From: Pyrenochaeta sp. MPI-SDFR-AT-0127
Taxonomy: Eukaryota; Ascomycota; Dothideomycetes; Pleosporales; Cucurbitariaceae
Assembly (NCBI GenBank): GCA_020747015.1
Contig: JAGTJM010000044.1
Coordinates: forward strand, 186,001 to 250,000
Length of the DNA: 64,000 nt
Direction: 5' to 3'
The notes beneath the pieces were generated by a model. It searched no databases, had not been told where the DNA came from, and saw only the letters and a program-made list of their open reading frames with translations. Positions 32,693-44,790 of the stretch are shown piece by piece (position 1 is the stretch's first letter; each line of letters starts with the position of its first letter). Position numbers and translations under genes: made by a program.

Positions 32693-34175
32693 CTCGATGT
32701 GGAGTTGGACGCAAACGTTGCGACGCGCACACCTTATGATGCTCGAGCCGCCCTAAACGAAGCATACCATAAACAATGTTCGAATGATCTGGATGGATGG
32801 GATGTCTATGGCCTATGAAGTGTTGAGTTGGTGGTGGTGGTGGTGCTGGGTTGGATTGGAGCATACAACCGTTACGCATCTGAGAGTTCAAGGAAAGGGA
32901 TGGTTTGTTCAAGCGGTCTCATACCCCATAGACCTCTCGGCTCTTCATTTGATGCATGGATACATAACTGGCATGGAGGTCACCTGGCTTGGCTTACAGA
33001 CAAAAAGGACATAAGGTTGTAGGAGAGCAGCCTGCCAGTTGCGCCTCGATGGCGAAGAATAGATATGATACACACACTCGTCTACTTACCATGACTTTAT
33101 ATATTGCCTGTGCTGACATTGACGAAATAAGCATCTCCATACGTTTCTTTGACTGTGCCGTTCCATTATGATGCACACGCGACTATGCCCATCTAAATAT
33201 GGGCCAAGGTGGTGTTCTTATGCAAAATGACGAGATCCTGCCGGCACTGCCTGTTCTTTCCGAAAACATTCCTAGTGATCCTTTGGACCCACTTGTCCAC
33301 AATCTCTGGGTTAAGCGCGTAGTTGCAATTAAGCTATTCGAACAATGGTGGTCCGCTCTATCATGCGCGTGCGATCCTCATGCTGTGCATCCTGCGATAG
33401 CGTAGTTCAATCCTTACCGGGTAAGATTCCTAGAAGAGGCTAGCAACTGCCTCTTCAAGCGTTGTTTAGCTTTACGTAATTGACGCACGGTGTCGGTTGC
33501 CGTCGTCCACAACGCTGAAACCTTTCGATTGGGCGTTTTTTCAGCCTTCACAGCACCCCAGCACAGCTAAGGTTCGGCAGAATACCCGCATGCTACGCTG
33601 GCCCTGTTCCCTGCTATCGACCTAACGTTTTCTGTACGTGAGCTGGTCCTGAACCCGTGGCGGCTATACGGCCTCTCATTCGTTAGATTACTTCATTGTC
33701 TCAACGACAGACATGGGCACTCTGCTCTTCTGCCAGTGTATGCACAGTCTCGTGGCCCTCTTGCAATGACCCGCGGCATCTCTACGATGTCTAAGCCCCT
33801 CATTCGGCATCTCCTAAAACTCTGCTAATTCTTTGTCTGGCCCAGGTCCAAGCGAGCCTCTGGATTAATCCGTCCACTACAGGGGAGCACCAGCTGCGAC
33901 CTGGTGTGTGGCTTCATTCCTCGACACTTCTTTCAACTACGCACGTCCATTCTTTACGGCTGCCACCCCCGAGGAGCCTCACCTTGTTTTGTTACTTTTT
34001 CCTTGTCTTCGCCAAATAGCCGCCTGCTAACGACTGCACACTTGTCGTTGTGGGACCTGTATGGTTAGATCTGTGCAGCACCTCAGACCAGGATCTGTCA
34101 CGGGGCGCATCCATTGCGCATTGCCGTTAAGGCTTCGAAAGGACCACTGTTCAGTTCTTTCTTACTACTAGCACA
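32693..34175. other. spacer between CRM1 and PHO81
   Basis: A (GGT)n run lies at 32829-32846 in the CRM1 3' region. The rest is the PHO81 promoter. I found no CACGTG phosphate-response core in it and no gene. Confidence 0.45.
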
Positions 34176-37100
34176 ATGTACGTCTCACACTCATATGGAG
34201 ACTCTTCAGCCCCGCCCGCTTGTGATCTTGAGGAAGACACCCTCATCGACAAGCCTTGCATCCAAAGATGACACCACTGACTCAGCACGTTTCTCCAGGA
34301 AGTTCGGCAAGCATATCCAAAAACGGCAACTGGAGATTCCAGAATACGCCGCCAGCTTTGTAGACTACAAAGCGCTCAAGAAGGTGACCATCCCTCCCCA
34401 GCCATTATTGTAGGACGCGACTGATTGCGACTTGTAGCTCATCAAAAAACTTAGCGCTACTCCAGTGATACTACCGCAGAGTGAGGGCAATCATGGGCAT
34501 GAATCACTGGACCCACAAACTTCCTTACAGGCAAACAAGGCCACCTTCTTTTTCCGAGTGGTATGCACCTAGTATGCGGAATACAAAAATCATCTCTTAC
34601 GTAGGATATAGGAACGTGAACTAGAAAAAGTCAACACCTTCTACTTGCAAAAGGAGGCCGAGGTAAGATTACCTTAGCCGTATGTCACTAGATGCTTATC
34701 CTGAATGCAGTTGCGCCTACGCCTGGCAAGTCTTCTCGACAAGAAGAGGGTCATGCAACAGCATCCGCAATCTGTCTCAAAGACGTCCTCTCGGTATATT
34801 GCCCTTGAAGAAGGACTAAAACAGTTTAGCATGGACCTTAATAAGCTTGAGGTGATTGGTCCACACTCTTTATGCGTTGTGAAACTAATTGAACCCAGCA
34901 ATTTGTTGAGGTGAACGAAACCGCGTTCTCTAAAATACTGAAGAAGGTTTGACATACCCCTTGCTACTCTCACTGCTACTTGGCTAACTTTTCCAGTGGG
35001 ACAAAACCTCAAAAGTTGGCTGCCACCCCCTTTCGCGTATGGTAATAATAGCTGACATCCATGCTAGTCAAGAGAAAAACAACTCTACCTCTCTCGAGCC
35101 GTTGAGGTTCAGCCATGTTTTAATCGTGAAGTCATTAGTAGTCTGTCGGACCAAGCTACTCAGGCAATTCTAGATTTCTCTGGATGGGCTGAAGGAGAAG
35201 GAGTGCAAGCGCCTCATCCAACTGCCGAGTCCCGAATCTCCGAACCTGCGTTCGAAGCAAAGCTCCAACTCGATAATCAATTTGTCCAAGCCATAAATAC
35301 CGCCAACAAAGGCAAAATTGAGGAATGCCTTGCCCGCTTATCGACCCTTCCTGACGCACGCGACCACGTCTCTAGAGCTTTCCTTAGTACCGTTGCGGAA
35401 GCACCAGAGGAAGCTTTAAAAATCCTACTCGATTCAAATTTGGTCAATCTTGAACAGGAGGACGAGATTAATGAGAGAAACTGTCTCCACAAATCTGCCA
35501 TCAGCGGACGGCTTGAAGTACTCAAGCTCGGACTATCTAACAAAGTAGACGTGCATGCAACTGACGTGTACGGTCGGATACCGTTACACTACGCTTGTAT
35601 GCATGGACACGTGGAGATTGTGCAAGAACTCATCAATGCAGCCCCAGAAACGGTGAATTTTCGGGATCAAGATAGCTTTACTCCTTTGATACACGCCATC
35701 GTACGCTCGCAACTCTTCTGTGTAGAGACCCTTCTCTCACGAGGAGCCGACCTAAGTCGTTTGGGCCCCGGAGAACATGTTCCACTCAATCTTGCATGCC
35801 AATATGCATCACTCGAAATCCTAGAGCTACTCCTCCAAAGATCGGCTGAGATGCTTTCAGATGCCGAGGGACTGTTCCCGCAGCATCTCGTAGCGAGGTC
35901 TGGTAAGACGCCACAGTCGCTACTCTTGCTCCAAAAGTATGGCGCCAATCTAGATCAGCCGGACAAACTCTATCAATGGACGCCTCTCTTCCACGCCGCA
36001 AGTGAGGGGCATGTGGAATGCCTCCAAACGCTGCTTCAATGCGGTGTCGATGTGGATATCATCGACGAGAAAGGATTGTCTGCTATGTACTACGCGACGT
36101 GGGAAGGCCACCTCGAGTGCATGCGGCTGCTTGCCTCGGTAGGACGTGGAGTTGGTTTGATGACCCAGAAACAGGTCTCTCCTCACATCCCCTCTCAGAT
36201 CCCAAACTCAATACCTGCGTCAATGGATATAGAGGGAGACCCAGATGGTATACCGGAGTTCATCCTACCCCCGCCGATCATCCCATTTCGACGATATGGA
36301 CACAACTTCCTAGATACGAAGACTTTCGTGGTCATCAGCTTCGAAAAAGTTGGTAAAGAGGCGATACGGTTTTTCGACGAGTCCAAGTATCCCGCGGCAA
36401 GGCTTACGATCTCCTCGAAAAGTTCTGATCTCATACCACGAAACGTTATCCTACCAATACAAGATGAATTTAAGGTTATATCATTCCAGATTGAGAATAT
36501 CGACAACTTCTCTATCGACTTCGACATTTACCCCACCATCGGTTCAAAGGTTATTGCACGCAGTGTAGCTTCTTCGAAAGTCTTCACGGAGCGATCAAAG
36601 AGTACAGGACGATGGCATCTGGAGCTATTTGACCCAAGGCTTCGAGCTATTGGCCGAATCACTTTTGATTTTCAGGTCGTTAAGCCGTTCCACGGCATCC
36701 CCTTGGAGATCACTCATTTTGCTACGTATTGGAAAGCCACTAGTCAACTCGACTCACAACCTCATACTCTCATCACTGGCTCGAGTCTGTCTGGAGAATA
36801 CGTACGCTTGTTTGTGCAGCTAACAGCCGACGGCATACCAGTGCTACACCCGAGATGGAAAATCGATTACCAAGGCCTTGAAGTGCCTGTCAATATCCTT
36901 ACGTATGCTCAATTTGCAGCGATTGGCGCGCACCAAAATGCCGCGAACGCTGCTCAGCTTGCTGCTGGATTGACGAATGCTACCTCAAACGACATACCTA
37001 CCATCTACCAGGCTATGGCTTCTTCTTTTATCACACTAAAGGATGCTTTGGCGCTTTTGCCCGCTCACATCCATGTAGAACTACATGTCCTCTTCCCGTC

Positions 37101-37777
37101 GCGAATAGAAGAGGAGCGTCTTAAGCTTGGTCCCACACAAGACATGAATGCTTTCGCAGACAAGATACTGTCAGTGGTTTTTGAACACGCACGTGTTTTA
37201 AGAGAGCAGGGAGCAGGAGAAATTGATGGAACGTTACGGAGCGTCTTGTTCAGCTCCTTCAATCAAGACATCTGCACCGTGATCAACTGGAAGCAGCCCA
37301 ACTGTAAGATTATCATGAGGATCTTCACTGATTACCGATACTGACTCTAGAGTAGATCCAGTACTCCTCTGCAACGAACTCGGCGCAGATAGCTCCCAGT
37401 CTCCTTCTGGCAATACACATACTGTTCAAAGCAGTGGCCGCACCACGATCTCTGTGAAAGAGGCAGTTCAAATCGCGAGAGACAACAATTTCATGGGCTT
37501 GATTTGCAGCTCTCGTCTACTAGTAGGTGTCTTGCACAGTTTTTTCGCACTATATATAATGTTAACATCCGAAAAGGATCTCGCACCTGCCCTCATTGAA
37601 TCGATTAAAACTGCCGGCCTCGTCCTTGTTACCGACATCACAGACTCAGCTGCAGAAGGTACCGGTCGGGCCAACTTACATGTCGCAGCCCCTCGGCGAC
37701 AAACAACACCAGACGGTGTCGATGGTTATCTTAGAGGAAACGGCGTTCTCTGTTTCAACGAGACTGTCGACATGTAG
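34176..37777 (+). CDS. PHO81: PHO81/NUC-2-type SPX-ankyrin CDK inhibitor
   Basis: Ten exons: 34176-34177, 34299-34383, 34438-34560, 34612-34662, 34711-34851, 34899-34946, 34997-35014, 35068-37303, 37356-37522 and 37577-37777, encoding 1023 aa. The SPX start MKFGKHIQKRQLEIPEY appears only if the first intron splits the start codon as AT|G. SPX domains sense inositol pyrophosphates, and PHO81 then inhibits the PHO80-PHO85 kinase to switch on phosphate-starvation genes. Ankyrin repeats follow: NCLHKSAISGRLEVLKL, GRIPLHYACMHGHVEIV, WTPLFHAASEGHVECL, GLSAMYYATWEGHLECM. The C-terminus is a GDPD-like region without a recognisable catalytic His-Arg signature, ending GVDGYLRGNGVLCFNETVDM. The 18-nt exon 7 (WDKTSK) has a weak GTTGGC donor after it. 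An unspliced first exon from a Met at 34195 would give a different N-terminus. Confidence 0.9.
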
Positions 37778-38448
37778 TACTAGGAACAGTCCGTCGGTGG
37801 AGATCTTGGTGCTAAAGTGGCTTGCCGAGCTCGGTTACCAAGCGATATGGACGGCCATCCAGATTAGGAGACTGTACCCAAATGATCGCGCTCTGAACAG
37901 TCCAATGCTCCAAGCTTGCAAACGAAACAAGACGAGGAGAAAAGGCGGTGCCATGGCGTAGAATGGAGGTATTATGACATGGTGTTGCGACACTGTAGAT
38001 GGATGTAGAGGATTACGAGGGAGGTTAACATGGTAATTGTGCTTTTGATCAGAACCATATGTGATAGACGGTTCTCATACAAGCCATAGTACCAGTGAGC
38101 AAAGTTATCGAGTCTGTATTGTTGGGACCCAGATCACTGCCGAACATAGTCAGGAAAATTCCAAAAATCAAGAGTCGATCGATGCTGCATAGAAAAACAA
38201 AAATTGTGATTATTAGGTCACTAGAAATCGTTTGCGTAACGGGCAGTCTTGATCATGCCTGCATTAAGGACAGGGTTGAGCTTCTACGGCGTTCCGATTT
38301 GCGCTAAGCCTACTCGAAAAAATGTCGGACGACATTACGGCGATTTGTCGATCGCCTCCACGCCTCCCGCTGTTCTTTTTCTCGTCTCTGTTCCATACTG
38401 CAGTATGCGCCTTGAATTCGCCAATCCAACTGTAAACATGTCCGCATA
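37778..38448. other. spacer between PHO81 and the MCP2-like gene
   Basis: AT-rich 3' region followed by a pyrimidine-rich leader. No gene is seen. Confidence 0.5.
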
Positions 38449-40369
38449 ATGTCGACTTTCAACGCCTTCGGTCCTTTCCTTCGCCGGGCATGGACGTGCC
38501 GAGCATGTCTTCGGTTGCAACAACAGACACCACAGCGGCAAGGACTATGGCAGCAGCGTAATACGCTTTCCAGTAGGCTTGATGTGCGAAGAACTTTAGC
38601 GACGAAGGTAGACGCGGCTGCGAAGCCAATTGAGAAAGCTAGCAAAAGGCGGAGACGGCTGTTGATTGTTGGAGGTGGAATTGCAATTGGTGCGGCAGTG
38701 GTCACAATCAATGACGATGCAAAGCATGCATATGTTGCGGCACAGCGGAGCTACAGGGTCGTGGGAACGCTGGTTTTAAACATCAAAGAGTATGTGAAAG
38801 TCTCTCGCGGTTGGTGCAACGGAAGAGCTAATCAACTGTGCTATACAGCTATCGTGAGACCTTGAAGCGTGACTCCGAGCCAGACTACCCCGAGAAGTTG
38901 AAAGCCTGCCACCTACGATGCGCGAAACGTACTCTCCGCACACTCGAGAAGAATGGCTCCATCTTCATAAAGCTAGGACAACATCTGAGCAGCATGAATT
39001 ACCTCCTACCGAACGAATGGTGCGATACTTTCATCCCACTACAAGACAAGTGCCCTGTCTCGTCATACGAGTCGATACAAGAGATGGTCCGCCGGGATAC
39101 AGGACTTGAGCTCTCGGATTTCTTCTCCGAGTTCGAGGAGCTGCCAATTGGCGCGGCGTCCCTTGCGCAAGTTCATCGCGCTACAGTTCGAGAAACGGGA
39201 CAGAAGGTCGCGGTCAAAGTCCAGCATCCGGCTTTGGATGAGTGGGCAAAGTTGGATCTGGCGTTGACGAGCTTCACCTTTTCAACACTAAAGTACTGGT
39301 TCCCCGAATATGATCTCACATGGTTGTCGGATGAGATGCAGCTCTCCCTCCCGCAAGAACTCAACTTTGCGCGGGAAGGCGAAAACGCAATGAGGGCAAG
39401 AGAGTACTTTTCCCATGTTCACGATGCGCCGGTCGTAATACCGAAGGTCATCTGGGCGAAGCGCCGGATCCTGGTCATGGAATATGTCTCAGGCTTCAGG
39501 ACGGATGATTTGAAGAGTCTGGATGCGCAGGGGATTGATCGGGATGAAGTGAGCGCCGCTTTGGCGAGGGTGTTTAACGAGATGATTTTTGGGACGAATG
39601 CGCCACTACACTGCGACCCTCATGGAGGGAATATCGCTATACGGTACAATCCAAACAGGCGTGGAAAAGCGAACTTTGATGTTATCCTGTACGACCACGG
39701 GCTTTACCGCGACATCCCAATGGATCTGCGCAGAAACTACGCGAAGCTGTGGCTTGCGGTTCTGGATGCCGATGAAGCTGGTATGCGAAAGTACGCGTAT
39801 GAAGTTGCGGGGATTGGAGAAGAGCATTTCCCTCTTTTTGCATCTGCGATTACAGGACGTGACTACACGGTCCTGGCAAAGAAGGAAGCGGGTGCTGGAG
39901 GTGTCATGACGGCGAGGACTAATGAAGAGAAGAAGGTCATCGGAGATGCACTTGGAGAGGGCATGCTGGAGAGTTTGATTCAATTGCTCGGACAAGTGCC
40001 CCGAGTCATCCTATTGATCTTGAAGACCAACGATCTGAGTAAGTCTATCTCCAAGTTCCTTTAGCATCGATATGAAGGCTAATGCAATGAATAGCACGAT
40101 CCCTTGATGAGGGCCTACAAACCCGTCAAGGCCCTATGCGAACATTTCTCATCCTGGCGCGTTACGCCTCACGCACAGTGTACGAGGAGTCACTAGATAA
40201 CCTTTCTGGGAGTATCCTATGGCCAAGGAACTTCATTGCGTGGCTGAGTGCTTGGTCACGGCATATGAGGGTTGAACTGCAGCTTAGCTCATACGAGACA
40301 TATCTTAAGCTCAGGGCGATGCTGGGGCTCCAGCAGATGGTGCTGGGAAGAGATAGCTTTCGAGAGTAA
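38449..40369 (+). CDS. MCP2: mitochondrial UbiB/ABC1-family protein, MCP2/ADCK1-like
   Basis: Three exons, 38449-38789, 38849-40038 and 40095-40369, encode 601 aa. The N-terminus is Arg-rich and non-acidic, as in a mitochondrial presequence. It is followed by a membrane segment at about residues 70-85 (LLIVGGGIAIGAAVVTI). The UbiB kinase-like fold shows the KxGQ motif (K155-L-G-Q158), the Ala-rich loop IGAASLAQVHRA, the nucleotide-binding Lys in KVAVKVQHP, catalytic-loop HCDPHGGN and metal-binding YDHG. Yeast Mcp2 (Cqd2) lies in the inner membrane facing the intermembrane space and affects lipid and coenzyme Q distribution. The final exon (LQTRQGPMRTFLILARYA) fits the ADCK1 subgroup. The symbol is assigned by similarity, and the related Cqd1 is the main alternative. 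Confidence 0.88.
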
Positions 40370-41256
40370 GATAGATGGGCATGTGTATACCCTGTACATT
40401 CACGAACATAGACTTCAAGATAACGCGTGTATATGTGGCAGTGCCGACTTGTGTGAATTGTGAGGCTCATTTTGATCGGTGATGCAGCATTGATGTCATG
40501 TACCCTTGCCCAGCTGAAGGCGACGCTGAGGAGTGGAGATGTTGGCGGCGGATGGTCCCGAAGTATTGGCAGGTACGCGTTGTATAGGGGCTCAGATCAA
40601 GGCAAGTAGTGAGGCTATTTGGGGAAAACGTGATCGATTCGATCTGTATGGGCACTGGTATTGCTGCCCCTTGTCCCACTCGAATGATAAGCTTGCGTGT
40701 ATGGAGGTGGCGGTGCAGCCGTTCTTCTCCATGTAGAGTGAAAGTCGCATAGGGGGGGATAAACCAAGTCAAGATTGATGCAGGGTTCTTCGCAAGGCTT
40801 TTTTTTTTTTGAAGTCGTGGATATGTATCAGTTGCACGTATATTGGCACGAGCTTATCAGCCTGACTGTCACATGCTTGGTGATGGGCGAGCATATCTGG
40901 ATATCTGATCCAGCAAGGCGGAAGTCCCGGAAGACTGGATAAGCTTAGCATCTTGCATGTGGCGGTGTCCATTGCTGGATGGGTAGCAAGGTGCGTGGTC
41001 GAGCTGTGGCCGTGGAGGAACAGGTCTTGGTCGTTTGATGCCGTGTTTTCGGTGCGTTTGAAGCATGGTCATATGACCTGAGGATAGAGGGGCCTCAGAA
41101 GGTCAAGTGGCTTCGAAACACATGTTGAGGTACATGAGGAGGAGGCTGGCAGCCGTTGGAAACGTTTCAGGTGCACTCTGCGGCAGGGTGCGAAGGCCGT
41201 CAAGCGCGGTGGTTGTTGTTCATGGATGGCACATTGGCGCCGACAGGGAGGCGGAT

Positions 41257-41282
41257 GGGGGATGGGGGATGGGGGATGGGGG
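41257..41282 (+). repeat. (GGGGGAT)3GGGGG, G-quadruplex-type element
   Basis: Four runs of five G separated by AT, which meets the standard quadruplex pattern with 2-nt loops. It lies about 670 bp upstream of the HECT ligase ATG. Folding is inferred. Confidence 0.7.
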
Positions 41283-41403
41283 TTTGACATCATCGATGGC
41301 CGCGCTCAAACGGCCGCAGGCATGACAGACACGCGTACAAGTCTATGCTGGGGAGCGCTGGAGCGGTCTGTTTGATCTCATGGCCGCCATGGAAGGCTGC
41401 GTT

Positions 41404-41448
41404 CTGGCAGTCTGTCCATTGTGGCAGTCTGGCAGTCTGGCAGTCTGT
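41404..41448 (+). repeat. imperfect CTGGCAGT tandem repeat
   Basis: CTGGCAGT or GTGGCAGT occurs four times, with two tightly tandem copies, before a diverged copy. Non-coding microsatellite-like repeat. Confidence 0.6.
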
Positions 41449-41953
41449 CGCTCTGGCAGCCGCCTTGCCTGTCGAATCGTTCGCGACCAGGGCGGGGCAG
41501 GCTCGTTAGCCGCCAAGGGCACCTCAGGCCTCAGTTCGCCGCTGTTGCCAGACCAGCTCGCCAGGCACTTTTGCACCGCGTGGGCGTTGGGACGCCGTCA
41601 TAGCCGCACTCGACGGGTCGACTTGGAGCATTGCTTGCAGCCAGCGCAGGCGGGCTGAATAAGCGTCCGTCTGTTCCTGCGTGGCGGACCTTCCTCGGGG
41701 CAGTATCGCGAAGCTGCCCGCCGCATTGCCTTTGTAACCTGCGCACGGTTGGTTGCTCGCACAGCCCCATCTCCCTGCACCCTCGTCCAACGCCGCCCGC
41801 AGCCTGCGAGTAGCCTGCGAGAAACATCTTTCCATATCCACCACCCCCGACTCTGAGCAGCCCACGCCAAATCGCCGCGAGCTCTGAGAGCCGCATTCCC
41901 CTCTCCAACCTCCCCCCCTCCATCGACCCCTCTGCGGCCTGTCTCCGCGCATC

Positions 41954-44790
41954 ATGGACGGCGCTGGGCAGCCCAACCTGCGCATCACCAGTGCGTCTTA
42001 CCCAAACCCGCACCATGGCCTCGAGCTCCACGGCAGGAAGCTGACAGCATTGTAGTTATTGCCGCCGATGGTCTCTACAAGCGCGATGTCTTTCGTATGT
42101 TGTTGCATGTCCAGCATGAGGTGATATATCGCTCATACATGTGGCTACAGGCTTCCCAGACCCTTTTGCCGTGGCCACGATCAATGGCGAGCAGACGCGG
42201 ACCACGAGCGTCATCAAGAAGACGCTGAACCCCTACTGGAACGAGAGCTTCGACATGTACGTCATGCCACGCTTTGCACCCTCCACATGTATTCGAGCTC
42301 TGCTGATACGTCGAAAAACAGGAAAGTCAACGAGGAGAGCGTCCTGGCAGTTCAGATCTTTGACCAGAAGAAGTTCAAGAAGAAGGACCAGGGCTTTCTG
42401 GGAGTCATAAATGTCCGCATAGGGTCTGTCATAGACCTCGATGCGGGTGGTGATGGTAGCCTCCTTCTGCTACGTAGCCCTGTTCCGCAAACTAACATGC
42501 TGCCAGAAATGCTCACACGCGACCTCAAGAAGTCGACTGATAACATGGTCGTCCACGGCAAGCTCATCCTTAACCTTTCCACCAATCTCTCCACCCCTAT
42601 CAGCCAAGGAGCCCAAAATGCTACCCGTCCGAGCGCGTCCCAGAACCCCTCCTTGAATGGCGCCATTCCTGGCGCTGCATCGACGCCACAGCAATCCACA
42701 ACCAGCCTCCACCCTCCTGATGTGTATCCTGGCCAGCAACGACCGCAACCCCCGGCTCAAACAGCCTCACAGAGAATGCAGCAAGCCGTGCCAACACTGC
42801 CGCCCAGCGGTGGCCCACCGCCGCCAGCTCAGAATGGCGGCCCACCCCCTCGCACTGGAGCATACAGTGCCTTTGAGGACGCACAAGGGAGGTTACCGAA
42901 CGGGTGGGAACGCCGTGAGGATCACCTAGGGCGAACATACTATGTCGACCATAACACCAGGCAGACCACCTGGATAAGGCCAGGAGCAGGGTTCAACGAG
43001 GCAGATCAGCGTACCGCCCTGGCAGCTCAGACGCAACAGGAGCGCACGCGACATCAAAACCGCATGTTGCCAGAGGACAGAACTGGAGCGAACTCGCCAA
43101 CGCCAGCCGATCGACAGCCGTCCCCGCCTGGTGGCTCTGCAAGCGCCGTAAGCATGATGGCAACAGGAGCAACAACCGCCGGAACTGGAGAGCTTCCGTC
43201 TGGATGGGAACAGCGACACACCCCGGAAGGACGACCATACTTTGTCGACCATAACACTCGAACTACGACGTGGGTGGACCCCCGCCGACAACAGTACATC
43301 CGCATGTACGGTGGCCAAGCAGCGAACGGCGGCAGCTCAATTCAACAGCAGCCTGTCTCTCAACTTGGACCATTGCCATCAGGGTGGGAAATGCGACTCA
43401 CCAACACAGCTAGAGTATACTTTGTCGATCACAACACCAAGACTACGACCTGGGACGACCCGCGATTGCCCTCATCGCTCGATCAGAACGTACCACAATA
43501 TAAACGTGACTTCCGTCGCAAGTTGATCTATTTCCGATCACAACCAGCACTCCGCATTGTATCTGGACAGTGCCATGTCAAGGTCAGACGAACGCACATT
43601 TTCGAGGATTCATATCACGAGATCATGCGGCAGAGCGCTGCTGATTTGAAGAAACGACTTATGATCAAATTCGACGGCGAAGACGGTCTGGATTACGGCG
43701 GTCTCTCTCGAGAATTCTTCTTCCTGCTCTCTCACGAGATGTTCAATCCCTTCTACTGCCTGTTTGAGTATTCCGCCCACGACAATTACACACTTCAGAT
43801 CAATCCTCACTCTGGTATCAACCCTGAGCATTTGAACTACTTCAAGTTCATCGGACGCGTAGTTGGTCTAGCTATTTTCCATCGTCGTTTCTTGGATGCT
43901 TTCTTCATTGGAGCGTTCTACAAGATGATTCTTAGGAAGAAGGTGGCCCTGCAAGACATGGAGGGTGTAGATGCTGATTTCCATCGCAATCTGGAATGGA
44001 TGTTGTAAGTATTTGATTTTCATTCTGCATCAACGTATGAGCTGATTGGCTACAGGAATAACGACATCACGGATGCCCTCGAATTGACTTTTGCAACCGA
44101 TGACGAGCGATTTGGTGAGACTGTTAGCATCGAATTGAAACCTGGCGGCGAGGACATTGAAGTCACCAATGAGAACAAAGGCGAATATGTCGAGTAAGTA
44201 CATTGACCTACGAGTAGTGGTCAGCCACTAATCTACCGCAGACTCATCACAGAATGGCGCATTCAGAAACGAGTGGAAGAGCAGTTCCAGGCATTTGTCA
44301 CTGGCTTCCACGAGCTCATTCCCGCAGACCTGGTGAACGTCTTCGACGAGCGCGAACTCGAGCTTCTTATTGGTGGTATCGCGGAGATTGATGTGGATGA
44401 CTGGAAGAAGCATACCGATTACCGTGGCTACACCGAGAATGACGAGGTCATCCAGAACTTCTGGAAGTGCATTCGCAGCTGGGACGCAGAGCAAAAGTCA
44501 CGTCTGTTGCAGTTTGCTACTGGTACCTCGCGTATTCCTGTCAACGGTTTCAAGGATTTGCAGGGTAGTGATGGGCCGAGAAGATTTACAATCGAGAAGG
44601 CAGGCGAGCCCAACCAGCTCCCGAAGTCTCATACATGGTACGTTGCTCTATTTGTTTTGGTCAGAACAGGATTCGCTGATAAGGACGCAGTTTCAATCGT
44701 CTTGATTTACCAGCGTATAAAACGTTTGAGGCGCTCAACGGAAAACTCACAATTGCCGTCGAAGAGACTGTTGGATTTGGTCAGGAATAA
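41954..44790 (+). CDS. hulA: NEDD4-family HECT E3 ubiquitin ligase (Rsp5/HulA)
   Basis: Eight exons: 41954-41990, 42056-42094, 42151-42256, 42322-42455, 42507-44004, 44056-44193, 44242-44637 and 44691-44790, encoding 815 aa. A C2 domain (residues 1 to about 130; IIAADGLYKRDVF, LNPYWNESFDM) targets membranes. Three WW domains have first Trp at 239, 339 and 399, each ending TTW-x2-P, and bind PPxY adaptors such as arrestins. The HECT domain ends in LPKSHTCFNRLDLP with catalytic Cys783, 32 residues from the C-terminus, the same distance as in yeast Rsp5. The family ubiquitinates permeases, endocytic cargo and RNA polymerase II. Pro/Gln/Ala-rich linkers join the WW domains. Five of the seven introns lie in the C2 region or close to the HECT end. 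Confidence 0.97.

Larger units (their letters stand above)
40370..41953. other. spacer and promoter of the HECT ligase gene
   Basis: It holds an oligo-T run at about 40799-40810, a four-repeat G-run element and a CTGGCAGT tandem repeat, both listed separately. The final 300 nt are GC-rich leader. Minus-strand frames at 41524-42031 overlap one another and have no motif. Confidence 0.45.

Noticed and set aside
41524..42031. Minus-strand Gly/Arg-rich frames upstream of hulA
   Set aside because: They arise from a GC-rich leader and overlap each other in two phases. The hulA start lies inside them on the other strand.
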